NCBI GenBank assembly: GCA_030682375.1
Contig: JAUXOL010000016.1
Coordinates: 330,577 to 394,576, forward strand
Length of the DNA: 64,000 nucleotides
From: Gallionella sp.
GTDB lineage: Bacteria > Pseudomonadota > Gammaproteobacteria > Burkholderiales > Gallionellaceae
Direction: 5' to 3'
A model generated the notes under the pieces. It ran no database searches, was not told the DNA's origin, and worked only from the letters and a program-made list of their open reading frames with translations. Below, piece by piece: positions 1-8,224 of the stretch; the first letter of the stretch is position 1, and every line of letters begins with the position of its first letter. Both the position numbers and the translations under genes were made by a program.

Positions 1-2
1 AA

Positions 3-251
3 CGCGAGGCCGAGCTGAAGAAGGCACGCCAATCGAAAGCCGAAGCGGCAGAAAGCGCTGCCCAGCAACAAGCCAATACCGAGACCGAAAAAGCCAATTG
101 CATCGCCGCACAGCAAGCCCTGCGCTCGCTGCAGCAGGACGGTCGCATCGTCGAATACGACGAAAAGGGAGAACGCCGTTTCGTGGCGGACGATGAACGC
201 TCGCAACGCATCGCCACGGAGAGACAGGAAATCGAAAAGTGGTGCAAATAG
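3..251 (+). CDS. C-terminal fragment of a DUF4124-type protein (5' end outside window)
   Basis: An open frame runs in from the window edge and stops at 249-251. The visible 82 residues are rich in Ala, Gln, Lys and Glu, then read ..QDGRIVEYDEKGERRFV.. and end ..EIEKWCK. That pattern resembles the tail of betaproteobacterial DUF4124 proteins: a charged helix, a conserved Cys, a GRIVRY-like strand and a C-terminal YCK or WCK. The N-terminal DUF4124 domain, if present, lies before the window. These proteins are usually exported and of unknown role. The family call rests on the tail only. Confidence 0.5.
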   Translation, partial: REAELKKARQSKAEAAESAAQQQANTETEKANCIAAQQALRSLQQDGRIVEYDEKGERRFVADDERSQRIATERQEIEKWCK

Positions 252-433
252 CCCGCCCGTAAGTATCTCCGTTATCCCGTTCGTGCGTATGGATTCGAAC
301 CGATCTACTTCTCACCCTGCAATCTCAGAATGATGGATGCGTTGGTTCGCTAGCGTACGGACTGGCGGCGACATTGCGCACAATCTCCAGTCCCTGCAGA
401 ACTGTTTCTGCAAACTCGACTGGAGATACCATC

Positions 434-619
434 ATGAACAAGAATCAAGTCCAAGGGGCAGTAAAAGACATCGCCGGCAAAGTACAGGAAGAGGCCGGGA
501 AGCTGGTGGGCAGCAAGGAGCAACAGGTCAAAGGACTGGGCAAGCAAATAGCCGGAAAAGCCGAGAAGGCCTACGGCGATGCCAAGGAAGTCATCAAGGA
601 TGCAAACAAGCCTTCCTGA
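434..619 (+). CDS. CsbD family stress protein
   Basis: A 61-residue hydrophilic, Lys/Ala/Gly-rich protein with the CsbD layout: MNKNQVQGAVKDIAGK, then two more amphipathic repeats of the type GK-x-x-GKAEKAYGDAKE. CsbD proteins are abundant small stress-induced cytoplasmic proteins of unknown mechanism. The ATG at 434 is chosen because TGGAGAT lies just upstream and the family begins at this Met; the longer frame from 374 lacks such support. A strong terminator follows directly, so it is probably a single-gene transcript. Confidence 0.85.
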   Translation: MNKNQVQGAVKDIAGKVQEEAGKLVGSKEQQVKGLGKQIAGKAEKAYGDAKEVIKDANKPS

Positions 620-636
620 ATCGCTCATGAAAAAAC

Positions 637-664
637 AAATGGTCGCCGTCGGCGGCCATTTTTT
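637..664 (+). terminator. Rho-independent terminator after csbD-like gene
   Basis: Stem AAATGGTCGCC / GGCGGCCATTT (one T-G pair) with a short loop, running into six T residues at 659-664, 18 bases after the csbD-like stop codon. Confidence 0.8.
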
Positions 665-748
665 CGACTGCCCCTTTTCTCGACTGCCCGGCATGCCAGA
701 AGATCGCGATGCATCAGGCATAACGTTTTCGACCCGATCGGAAAATCC

Positions 749-1693
749 ATGTACAGCAAACCCGTCGATCAACTGATCCAGGTCATCCCCCACTGGGCAT
801 GGCGTCTGAAGATCGTGCTGGTCGAGTCGCTGCTATCCTGGCTGGATCATCGCGCATCCAGCAAAGGCGCTGCCTTGGCCTTTTACACCCTGTTTTCGAT
901 GACGCCCATTCTGGTGCTGTCCATCGCCTTCGCCGGCTATGTTTTCGGCGCCGAGGCAGCCCAAGGCGAGATCGTCGCTCAGGTGCAGGAACTGGTAGGA
1001 CCGAATGGCGCACAGGTAATCCAGGCATTGCTGACCGCCGCGCGCGATCCCGAATCCGGACTGGTGGCGACACTAATCGCGAGCGCCTTGCTGCTGCTGG
1101 GTACCACTAGCGTATTCGTCGAACTGAAGGGAAGTCTGGATGAGCTATGGGGTATCGGCAAGCCTCGTCAGTCAACTTTCAGCGTACTCCTGAGAACCCG
1201 GCTCCTGTCCTTCGGCATGGTGCTCGTTCTGGCCTTCCTGCTGCTGGTCTCTCTGATCGTCAGCTCTGTGCTGTCCATGTTCGAACGTCATGCGGGCGGC
1301 GTCCTGGGCGGCTCTGCCGAAATGCTCACGACGATCACATCCCTCGTTTCGTTCGGCGTCATCGCCTGCATGTTCGCCGTCATCTACAAGACCCTGCCGG
1401 ACGCGCCACTGACCTGGCGCGACGTCTGGATAGGCGCCGCCTTCACGGCGGGGCTGTTCAGCCTCGGCAAATATGTAATCGGCCTGTATCTGGGCAACAG
1501 CGGTGTGGCATCGAGCTTCGGTGCAGCCGGATCGCTGATCGCGTTGCTGTTATGGGTGTATTACTCGGCCCAGATTTTCTTTCTGGGGGCGGAGTTCACA
1601 CGGCATTACGCACTGTGGTTCGGCAGCCTGCAGCACGAAAGGCGTCACGCCGAGGAAATGAACCGTATCGCCGTGCGGCCGGAGGCAGAATGA
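749..1693 (+). CDS. YihY/BrkB family inner-membrane protein
   Basis: A 314-residue polytopic membrane protein. The N-terminus has the family pattern RASSKGAALAFYTLFSMTP (about residues 35-53), followed by about six hydrophobic segments and a C-terminal YYSAQIFFLGAEFTRHYA (about 270-287), all characteristic of the YihY/virulence factor BrkB family. The molecular function is not established; the old RNase BN label for relatives is considered wrong. It stands between the csbD-like terminator and a DUF2141 gene 52 bp downstream, with which it may be cotranscribed. Confidence 0.9.
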   Translation: MYSKPVDQLIQVIPHWAWRLKIVLVESLLSWLDHRASSKGAALAFYTLFSMTPILVLSIAFAGYVFGAEAAQGEIVAQVQELVGPNGAQVIQALLTAARDPESGLVATLIASALLLLGTTSVFVELKGSLDELWGIGKPRQSTFSVLLRTRLLSFGMVLVLAFLLLVSLIVSSVLSMFERHAGGVLGGSAEMLTTITSLVSFGVIACMFAVIYKTLPDAPLTWRDVWIGAAFTAGLFSLGKYVIGLYLGNSGVASSFGAAGSLIALLLWVYYSAQIFFLGAEFTRHYALWFGSLQHERRHAEEMNRIAVRPEAE

Positions 1694-1745
1694 AGCCAGA
1701 CCTGGATTCCAGGCGCGAGCGAAATCGCCAGAACGGAGAATATCC

Positions 1746-2255
1746 ATGAACAAGACCATCACCAAAGGAACCAACCCCTCCCGCAAAACCGGCCTCTCCG
1801 GCACAGGCAAAGTTCGATGCCTGACATGGCTAGCCATGCTGATGTGCGCGAGTCCCTTCGCCCTCGCCGAGGATCAAACGGCCTGCCCCGGCATACACGT
1901 GAAGATTCTGGACATCAACAACAGCAAGGGGACGGTAGCCTGCGCGCTGTTCGAATCGCCGACGGGTTTCCCCATCGAATATCTGAGCTATGCAACCAAC
2001 ATCATGGTGATCAAGATACGCAAGACGCAGGCGCGCTGCGACTTCATGGACATTCCGCCGGGAACCTATTCGCTAGCCGTCATTCACGACGAGAATATGA
2101 ATGGGAAACTGGATACCAACTGGCTGGGCGTCCCCAAGGAAGGCTACGGTTTCTCGAACGATGCGACCTCCTTGCTAGGCGCTCCTTCTTTTGCCGCCGC
2201 CAGTTTTCGCTATGAAGGACAAAACCTGGAGTTGCATCTCAAGCTGCATTACTGA
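1746..2255 (+). CDS. DUF2141 domain secreted protein
   Basis: A 169-residue protein with a long, basic N-terminal region and a hydrophobic stretch ending in PFALA-ED (cleavage about residue 42), so it is probably exported to the periplasm. The mature part has the DUF2141 pattern: I-x-N-SKGTVACALFES, a PPGTYSLAVIHDENMNGKLD segment near residues 100-120, then NWLGVPKEGYGFSND. These motifs suggest a beta-sandwich; the function is unknown. GGAGAATATCC precedes the ATG. It converges on smc, with only 17 bp between the two stop codons. Confidence 0.85.
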   Translation: MNKTITKGTNPSRKTGLSGTGKVRCLTWLAMLMCASPFALAEDQTACPGIHVKILDINNSKGTVACALFESPTGFPIEYLSYATNIMVIKIRKTQARCDFMDIPPGTYSLAVIHDENMNGKLDTNWLGVPKEGYGFSNDATSLLGAPSFAAASFRYEGQNLELHLKLHY

Positions 2256-2272
2256 ATATTCGTTACAGCGAA

Positions 2273-5200
2273 TCAGGCGACGACTTGCTCGTCGCGCATC
2301 CGTAGCGCTTCCTCGATGTCCACCGCGACGACCTTGGATACGCCCTTCTCCTGCATCGTCACGCCGACCAGTTGCTTGGCCATTTCCATGGTGATCTTGT
2401 TGTGGCTGATGAAGATGAACTGGGTATGCTGCGCCATGCGCTGAATCAGCGCGCACAGGCGCTCGGTGTTGGTGTCGTCCAGCGGCGCGTCCACCTCGTC
2501 GAGCAGGCAGAACGGCGCGGGATTCAGCTGGAACAGCGAGAACACCAGTGCGATCGCGGTCAGCGCCTTCTCGCCGCCGGACATCAGATGGATGGAGCTA
2601 TTCTTCTTGCCCGGCGGCTGCGCCATCACCTGCACGCCGCTGTCGAGGATCTCCTCGCCGGTCAGCACCAGCCGCGCCTCGCCGCCGGCGAACAGCACCG
2701 GAAACATCTCGGACAGGTGCTGGTTGACCTTGTTGTAGGTATCCATCAGCAGGTCGCGCGACTCCTTGTCGATGCGGCGAATGGCGTCTTCCAGCGTCGC
2801 CATCGCCTCGTTCAGGTCGGCCGCCTGCGCATCCAGATAGGCCTTGCGCTCGGTCGCGGCCTGCAGCTCTTCGAGCGCAGCGAGGTTCACCGCACCCAGC
2901 GCCTCGATGTCGGCGACCAAGCGATTCAACTCGTTTTGCAGTGCGGTCGGCTTGTTGTTGCCAGCCTCCAACAGCGGCTGCAAGGCCTGCTCGTCCACGC
3001 CCTGCAGCTGCTCGGCCCATTGCTCGAAATGCAGCCGCGCCTCCTGTTCCTTCAGCGTCAGCTCGTTGAGCTTCTCGCGCAGCGGATCGAGCTTGTGCTC
3101 GCATGACAGCCGCTCCTGCTCCAGCTTCTGCAGCTCGACCGTAGCGTTCTCCAGGATGTTGCGCGCCTCGGCCAGCGCCTGCTCGTAAGCCTGACGCCCG
3201 TCCAGCGCGGCCTGCAACTGCTGCTGCACGGCCTCGTCCTCGCTGCCCGTCAGGTCCTCGTGCAACTGGCCCAGGTTCAGTTCGAACTGCGCCAGCGATT
3301 CGGCGAGCTGCTCGGTGTTGTGCTGCAGGTCGGCGATCTTCTCGGTGCAGGTCTTGGAGAAGAAGCGCGCCTCCTGCAATGCATGCTGCGCCTCCTGCGC
3401 GCGGCTGCGCTGGTCGCGCAACGTCAGGTCCAGCGTATTGACCTGGCGCTGCGCGTCTTCCACCTGCGAGTGGAACTCGAAGATCTGCTCGCGCAACAGC
3501 GCCATCTGCTCGTCCGCTTCGGATTGCTGGCCCTGCTCGCCCATCATCTGTTCGGCCAGTTCCTGCATCTCCTGCTCGATCTGCGCGGCACGCTCGGCGG
3601 TACGCTCGTGCGCCTGATTCAGTTTCAGGATCTGCATCTGCAACGTATGCAGGCGCTGCTGCAATTCGTTGCCTGCGGTGCGCAGCGGCCCGATCTGGCT
3701 CTCGATTGATTGATATTGCTGCTCGGCCTGCGCGACCTGCTCGCGGGTGTATTCGACGCCACGGTTCTGCTCTTCCAGCTCCTGTTCCAGCTTCTCGATC
3801 TCGCGCTGTCGCGCCAGCACACCGTGCAACTGGCTGTCCGGCGCATGGAACAGCACGCTGCGCGCGCCGACCAGATGGCCTTGTTTGGTGACGAACCAGC
3901 CGCCCTGCGGCAGTTGCGAACGCTGCGCATAAGCCTCAGCCACGTCCGCGACCGCATACACATGGGTCAGCCAGTCGCGCATCGCGGGCAGCACCTGCGC
4001 ATCCTGGCATTGCACGTAGTTCAGCAGCGGCGTCAGGGCTTCGACAGGCTCAGCCCGAACGGAAGAAGATGTTTCAGACGCGAACAGCGCCAGCTTAGCC
4101 GGCGGCGCATCGCTCCATGCGGCGGCATCGTCCAGCTGCGGCATCGCAATCGCGTTCAGTCGTTCGCGCAGCACCGCTTCCAGCGCGTCTTCCCAGCCGT
4201 CTTCGATGCGTATCGATTGCCACAGGCGCGGCAGGCGGTCGAGCTGGTGCTGCTGCAGCCAGGCGTTCAGTTTCTGGTCGTTGTCGATGCGCTGCTGCAG
4301 TTGCTGCAGCGCGGTCAGGCGCGCCTCGGTCTGCGCCAGCATGCGTTCCTGCTGCTGCAGCGAACCGCGCTGATTGCGGCGCTCGTTGTCGGCCTGCGGC
4401 AGCTGTTCCTGCAACTGGGCCAGACGCTCGACCTGTTCGGCGCGCTGCATCTCCAGCGCGGCCTGCTCTTCCTGCGCCGCCCGCAGCGCCTCGTCGTCGA
4501 TGCGCGGCAGGTTGTCCTTTTCCATCAGCAGCCGCATGCGGCGCGACTCGAACTGCTCGATATTGCGCAGCACATGGCCGCGCTGGGTGTCGGCCAACTG
4601 CAGTTGCTGCTGCATCTGCAACTGCTCGCGCTGCAGCGCGTTGTAGCGTTCCTGTGCGACGCGCGCGGCGTCCTCGGCCTGCGGCAGGTTCGCCGCCTGC
4701 GCCTCCGCCTCCATCTCGGCCTCGGCCAGCTTGACCACCGCCGACTCCTGCTGACGCTGCCAGTGTTCCAGCAGCGTATGCACGCCCTGACGCTGCTGGC
4801 GCTGTTGCTCGATCTGGCGCTGGGTGTTGGCGATCTGCTGCGCGACGCGCTGGCGCTGTTCGGCGACATGCTTGATCTGCTGCTCCAGCCGCGCGATCTC
4901 CGCATTCACGGTGTACAGGTCACCCTGCTTCACATGCAGCGTGTCCGCCAGCTGGTAATGCCCGCTGCGCGTGGTCTCCAGCCTGCTCTCGATCTCGCGC
5001 AGCCGCGCTGTCTCGCCTTCGAGTTCGGTGCGGGTCTTCTCGGTGACCTGCACATAGCGCACACGCTGCGCCTCGGCCTCCTGCCGCTTCACCAGCCAGA
5101 ACAGTTGCTGCGTGGTGTTGCGCTGCGCTTCCAGCGCGCGGTATCGCTTCGCGACCTCGGCCTGTTCGCCCAGATGCACCAGCTGCTTGTCCAGCTCTTG

Positions 5201-5794
5201 CAGGATGTCGGACACGCGCAGCAAGTTGTCGCGCGTGTCGCCGATGCGCAACTCGGTCTCGCGGCGACGGTCGCGGTATTTGGATACGCCCGCAGCCTCT
5301 TCGAGGAAAATGCGCAGCTCTTCCGGCTTGGCCTCGATGATGCGCGAGATCATGCCCTGCTCGATGATCGCGTAGGCGCGCGCGCCGAGGCCGGTGCCGA
5401 GGAAGATGTCGGTGATGTCCTTGCGGCGGACATGCTGGTTGTTGATGTAATAGCTGGATTCGCCGTCGCGCTGCAGCACGCGCTTGATCGAAATCTCGGC
5501 GTAGGTGGACCACTGCCCGGCGGCCTTGCCCAGCGAGTTATCGAAGATCAGCTCGACGCTGGCGCGCGACACCGGCTTGCGCTTGCTGGAACCGTTGAAG
5601 ATCACGTCCTGCATGGTCTCGCCGCGCAGCGCCGAGGCCTTGGACTCGCCCAGCACCCAGCGCAGCGCGTCGATCACGTTCGACTTGCCGCAACCGTTGG
5701 GCCCGACGACGCCCACGATCTGTCCCGGCAACGGAATGTGCGTGGGATCGACGAACGACTTGAAACCGGCTAATTTGATCTGGGATAAACGCAT
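2273..5794 (-). CDS. smc: Chromosome segregation protein SMC
   Basis: A 1173-residue SMC ATPase that, as a dimer with kleisin partners, organises and segregates the chromosome. Walker A GPNGCGKS is at residues 31-38. Long coiled coils rich in Gln, Glu and Arg flank a hinge at about 510-660. The C-terminal head carries the LMSGGEKALTA signature and the Walker B/D-loop LLDEVDAPLDDTN. The ATG at 5794 (MRLSQIKLAGFKSF) matches the family start; a TTG four codons upstream is also possible. The hinge contains SVRAEPVEA at residues 578-586, the translation of a dispersed repeat. No scpA or scpB is visible, and the long plus-strand frame opposite it is a shadow. Confidence 0.97.
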   Translation of the reverse strand: MRLSQIKLAGFKSFVDPTHIPLPGQIVGVVGPNGCGKSNVIDALRWVLGESKASALRGETMQDVIFNGSSKRKPVSRASVELIFDNSLGKAAGQWSTYAEISIKRVLQRDGESSYYINNQHVRRKDITDIFLGTGLGARAYAIIEQGMISRIIEAKPEELRIFLEEAAGVSKYRDRRRETELRIGDTRDNLLRVSDILQELDKQLVHLGEQAEVAKRYRALEAQRNTTQQLFWLVKRQEAEAQRVRYVQVTEKTRTELEGETARLREIESRLETTRSGHYQLADTLHVKQGDLYTVNAEIARLEQQIKHVAEQRQRVAQQIANTQRQIEQQRQQRQGVHTLLEHWQRQQESAVVKLAEAEMEAEAQAANLPQAEDAARVAQERYNALQREQLQMQQQLQLADTQRGHVLRNIEQFESRRMRLLMEKDNLPRIDDEALRAAQEEQAALEMQRAEQVERLAQLQEQLPQADNERRNQRGSLQQQERMLAQTEARLTALQQLQQRIDNDQKLNAWLQQHQLDRLPRLWQSIRIEDGWEDALEAVLRERLNAIAMPQLDDAAAWSDAPPAKLALFASETSSSVRAEPVEALTPLLNYVQCQDAQVLPAMRDWLTHVYAVADVAEAYAQRSQLPQGGWFVTKQGHLVGARSVLFHAPDSQLHGVLARQREIEKLEQELEEQNRGVEYTREQVAQAEQQYQSIESQIGPLRTAGNELQQRLHTLQMQILKLNQAHERTAERAAQIEQEMQELAEQMMGEQGQQSEADEQMALLREQIFEFHSQVEDAQRQVNTLDLTLRDQRSRAQEAQHALQEARFFSKTCTEKIADLQHNTEQLAESLAQFELNLGQLHEDLTGSEDEAVQQQLQAALDGRQAYEQALAEARNILENATVELQKLEQERLSCEHKLDPLREKLNELTLKEQEARLHFEQWAEQLQGVDEQALQPLLEAGNNKPTALQNELNRLVADIEALGAVNLAALEELQAATERKAYLDAQAADLNEAMATLEDAIRRIDKESRDLLMDTYNKVNQHLSEMFPVLFAGGEARLVLTGEEILDSGVQVMAQPPGKKNSSIHLMSGGEKALTAIALVFSLFQLNPAPFCLLDEVDAPLDDTNTERLCALIQRMAQHTQFIFISHNKITMEMAKQLVGVTMQEKGVSKVVAVDIEEALRMRDEQVVA
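4037..4063 (-). repeat. Dispersed RAEPVEA-type repeat inside smc
   Basis: On the minus strand the sequence reads TCCGTTCGGGCTGAGCCTG followed by TCGAAGCC. I recognise this as the core of a short dispersed repeat usually found between genes in Beta- and Gammaproteobacteria. Here it is 27 nt, in frame, and adds SVRAEPVEA to the SMC hinge region without breaking the gene. Confidence 0.7.
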
Positions 5795-5870
5795 TAAACG
5801 GGACAACGTTTTATAATGCGGGCCATTCTAGCGGTCATGGCGAACCAAGTCACCCCCATCCGCCAAGTCC

Positions 5871-5908
5871 GCCCCTCTCCCCCGCCCTCTCCCGCAGGCG
5901 GGCGAAGG
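5871..5908. repeat. CCCTCTCCCGC-type intergenic repeat
   Basis: A C-rich stretch (CGCCCCTCTCCCCC, then CCTCTCCCGCAGGCGGGCG) containing a CCCGCC / GGCGGG hairpin, in the smc-queF intergenic region. It resembles a widespread REP-like proteobacterial repeat. Confidence 0.45.
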
Positions 5909-5966
5909 GAACAACGTGTCGCTCTGCGACGATTACATTTAAATTGAACCCGACAGGCAGACCAAC

Positions 5967-6386
5967 ATGAGCACAAAACCCCTGAAAACACTGGAAACTT
6001 TCCCGAACCCGAACCCCAAGCGCGACTACCATATCCATATGGAGATCCCGGAATTCACCTGCCTGTGCCCCAAGACCGGCCAGCCGGACTTCGCCACGCT
6101 AATCCTCGACTACATCGCCGACCAGCAATGCGTCGAACTGAAAAGCCTGAAGCTCTACATGTGGTCGTTCCGCGAGGAAGGCCACTTCCACGAAGACGTC
6201 ACCAACCGCATCCTCGACGACCTGGTCGCCGCGACCCAACCGAGATTCATGCGCCTCACCGCCAAGTTCTACGTGCGCGGCGGCATCTTCACCAACGTGA
6301 TCGCCGAACACCGCAAGGAAGGCTGGCAGCCCGCGCCCTTCGTCGAACTGAGCCAGTTCGGAACACAGTCGAATACGCGGGGATAA
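5967..6386 (+). CDS. queF: NADPH-dependent 7-cyano-7-deazaguanine reductase (QueF, unimodular type)
   Basis: A 139-residue QueF that reduces the nitrile preQ0 to preQ1 in queuosine synthesis. Visible landmarks are the catalytic-Cys segment [13 protein letters not shown] (about residues 30-42), the QueF signature [11 protein letters not shown] (about 58-68), and FHEDVTNRI with its conserved His and Asp. The length fits the short type rather than the bimodular E. coli type. It is split from tgt and queA, which use its product and lie at 54.4-56.5 kb. No preQ1 riboswitch aptamer was recognised upstream. Confidence 0.95.
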   Translation: MSTKPLKTLETFPNPNPKRDYHIHMEIPEFTCLCPKTGQPDFATLILDYIADQQCVELKSLKLYMWSFREEGHFHEDVTNRILDDLVAATQPRFMRLTAKFYVRGGIFTNVIAEHRKEGWQPAPFVELSQFGTQSNTRG

Positions 6387-6487
6387 CAGGATGGGCACTG
6401 CCCGACCGCCGGGGTTGCAGTCCGACATCCACCTCCAGCTATCAGACAGAGTTGGTGTCTAAATTAACGTAGAACTTGGAGTTCCAC

Positions 6488-6826
6488 ATGCGCTTGATTT
6501 TCTCTTCAACACTTATGTCCGTTTTAGTGTGCTTTAGCTTGGAGGCGTCTGCTCAGTGCTGGCCTCCCGGACGTAATCTTTCTGCAGTTGAACTTACGGC
6601 TTGCTTTATGGCGGAGTATCAGAGGTGCGAAGAACAAGTTCCTGGTTTCAAAAATCAGGCGGCTAAGGGCATCGACAAATTCACTAACCAGCCCAGATAC
6701 AGAGAGATTGCGAAGTCGAAGGATTTTGATCGTTTCAGGCAAGAAGCATATAACAACCTCGCTGGTCAGCCCGTTTCGAGTGGATGTAGTTCGAAACTTG
6801 CCTATCTGAAAAAAGGCATGTTCTAA
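6488..6826 (+). CDS. Small secreted protein of unknown function, low GC
   Basis: A 112-residue protein starting MRLIFSSTLMSVLVCFSLEASAQ, a signal peptide with probable cleavage after SAQ near residue 23. The mature part has four Cys (CWPPG, ACFM, RCEE, GCSS), which may form periplasmic disulfides. The ATG at 6488 is preferred because TTGGAG lies six bases upstream; an in-frame TTG at 6476 overlaps that site. It is visibly less GC-rich than its neighbours, which suggests horizontal acquisition. I do not recognise the family. Confidence 0.65.
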   Translation: MRLIFSSTLMSVLVCFSLEASAQCWPPGRNLSAVELTACFMAEYQRCEEQVPGFKNQAAKGIDKFTNQPRYREIAKSKDFDRFRQEAYNNLAGQPVSSGCSSKLAYLKKGMF

Positions 6827-7186
6827 CTCACAACGTTAAAGGGGCAGCTTCGCAATATTTTCCCGCCACACCCTCTGTCTGTCAGCGCGGCAACAGCCGC
6901 GCTGACATCGAATAAAAAGCCGTGCGCGCAGCGCACACAACACCAGTTTTTCATTTCCCCTGAGAGCCGCCGAGTAGCACAGGCTGGTCAGGGGTAGTCG
7001 GCGAGGACTGTTTGAGCGCGAAGCGCGAGTTCCGCAGCCGCCTGACCGGCCGAGCAACGCAGGGAACCGCGCAGCGGCGGCGAACCGGGGTCGCCTTCTT
7101 CTTGGTTACTTCTTCTTGGCGAAGCAAGAAGAAGTGACTTGCTGTCGGGCAACCCCCGACGGTTTTGAATTTGTTTTATATACGCC
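6827..7186. repeat. Gene-free block of dispersed hairpin repeats
   Basis: No gene is seen here. There is a perfect 11-bp inverted repeat GTCAGCGCGGC / GCCGCGCTGAC (6881-6906, loop AACA), then GTGCGC / GCGCAC (6922-6936). At 7105-7138 arms GTTACTTCTTCTTG and CAAGAAGAAGTGAC surround loop GCGAAG, followed by GTCGGG / CCCGAC at 7144-7160. The CTTCTTCTTGGTTAC / GCGAAGCAAGAAGAAG portion resembles a widespread betaproteobacterial intergenic repeat often misannotated as small ORFs. Confidence 0.65.
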
Positions 7187-8062
7187 TCAGTGACGCGTAT
7201 CGCTCCCCGCCACAGGAACATCTGCCGCGAACAACTGCGCCGCATCGACCGGATCGAATTCGTAACGGTGGTTGCAGAACTCGCAATGCACTTCGATGAC
7301 GGGCCGTTCGGACAGCGCTGCCTCAACCTCCTCCGCCCCCAGCATCCGTAGCATCTGCGCGACGCTGTCGCGCGAACAGGAACACTGGAAGGCGACCGGC
7401 TGCGCCTCGAACAGGCGCACGTCCTCTTCGTGATAGAGCCGATGCAGCACTTCCTGCGTGGACAACCGCATCAGCTCGCCATCCTGCAGGGTCGAAGCCA
7501 GGTGGGTCGCGCGCGACCAGGCATCGGCATCGTCCTCCGCCTGTTCCGGCAGCTTCTGCAGCAGCATGCCCGAGGCCGCATGCTCGTCAGCCGCCAGCCA
7601 CAGCCGCGTTTCCAGTTGCTCGGAGCGGGTCATGTAGTTCTGCAGGATCTCCGCGACGGTTTCGCCTTCCAGCGCGACGATGCCCTGATAGATCTGCCCC
7701 CCGTTCTTCGGATCGAGCGTGATGACGAAGAGTCCGTCGCCGACGAGTTCGGGCAGGCTGCCATGCAAGGGGCCTTCCCACTTCGCCGTCGCGCGCAACT
7801 TCAGGTCTCCCGTGCATTCCACCACCAGCAAGCGGATCGCCCCTTTGCCCTGGATCTGCAGCACGAGCGAACCGTCCAGCTTGAGCGTGGCCGCCAGCAG
7901 CACGGCCGCGGCGCACAGTTCGCCCATCATCCGGTGCAACAGCGGCGGATAGTCGTGGTGCTCCAGCACGCTACGCCAAGCGGTATCGAGATGGACGCGC
8001 TCGCCGCGGATCGGCGCATGTTCGAACAGGAAACGGTGCAGGGAATCAGGCTGGATTTTCAT
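7187..8062 (-). CDS. hslO: Hsp33 redox-regulated chaperone
   Basis: A 291-residue homologue of Hsp33, a cytosolic holdase switched on when oxidation makes its zinc-bound cysteines form disulfides. The four zinc Cys are visible near the C-terminus in C-S-C (FQCSCSRDSV) and CEFC (VHCEFCNHRYEFD), about 30 residues apart as in the family. The N-terminus MKIQPDSLHRFLFEHAPIRGE fits the family, so the ATG at 8062 is chosen over the upstream in-frame start. It is transcribed divergently from the EAL-GGDEF operon across a 162-bp region containing a PhoB-box-like array. Confidence 0.95.
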   Translation of the reverse strand: MKIQPDSLHRFLFEHAPIRGERVHLDTAWRSVLEHHDYPPLLHRMMGELCAAAVLLAATLKLDGSLVLQIQGKGAIRLLVVECTGDLKLRATAKWEGPLHGSLPELVGDGLFVITLDPKNGGQIYQGIVALEGETVAEILQNYMTRSEQLETRLWLAADEHAASGMLLQKLPEQAEDDADAWSRATHLASTLQDGELMRLSTQEVLHRLYHEEDVRLFEAQPVAFQCSCSRDSVAQMLRMLGAEEVEAALSERPVIEVHCEFCNHRYEFDPVDAAQLFAADVPVAGSDTRH

Positions 8063-8136
8063 GGGGCGCGATGATAGCACGCGACGTTCGGCCATTCCCC
8101 ACCCCGCCGACATCACGCGCTCCCGTCGCAACATAT

Positions 8137-8192
8137 CGGTAACAAATCCGTAACCTTCCGTTAACCCGACTGAAATATTTCATCGCTATCCT
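8137..8192 (+). promoter_or_regulatory. PhoB-box-like array and -10 before the EAL-GGDEF operon
   Basis: Four units spaced 11 bp apart: CGGTAAC, CCGTAAC, CGTTAAC, CTGAAAT. The first two form CGGTAACAAATCCGTAAC (8137-8154), matching the E. coli Pho box CTGTCATAAATCTGTCAT at 12 of 18 positions by my count. A TATCCT -10 candidate lies at 8187-8192, about 10 bp after the last unit, as at PhoB-activated promoters where the box replaces the -35. Confidence 0.6.
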
Positions 8193-8224
8193 GCGGCGCA
8201 ATTCCATCCAAGGGACTTGCCGCC

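Noticed and set aside
3710..5773. Long plus-strand ORF of 687 codons
   Set aside because: It lies entirely opposite smc, is rich in Leu/Arg/Gln as expected from antisense of a coiled-coil gene, and has no domain.
5807..5966. preQ1 riboswitch before queF
   Set aside because: No aptamer-like hairpin with the A-rich tail is visible; the leader is mostly a C-rich repeat.
6820..6850. attC-like boxes (TTCTAAC, GTTAAAG) after the low-GC secreted gene
   Set aside because: Both boxes break the consensus and only a few bases separate them, too short for an attC stem.
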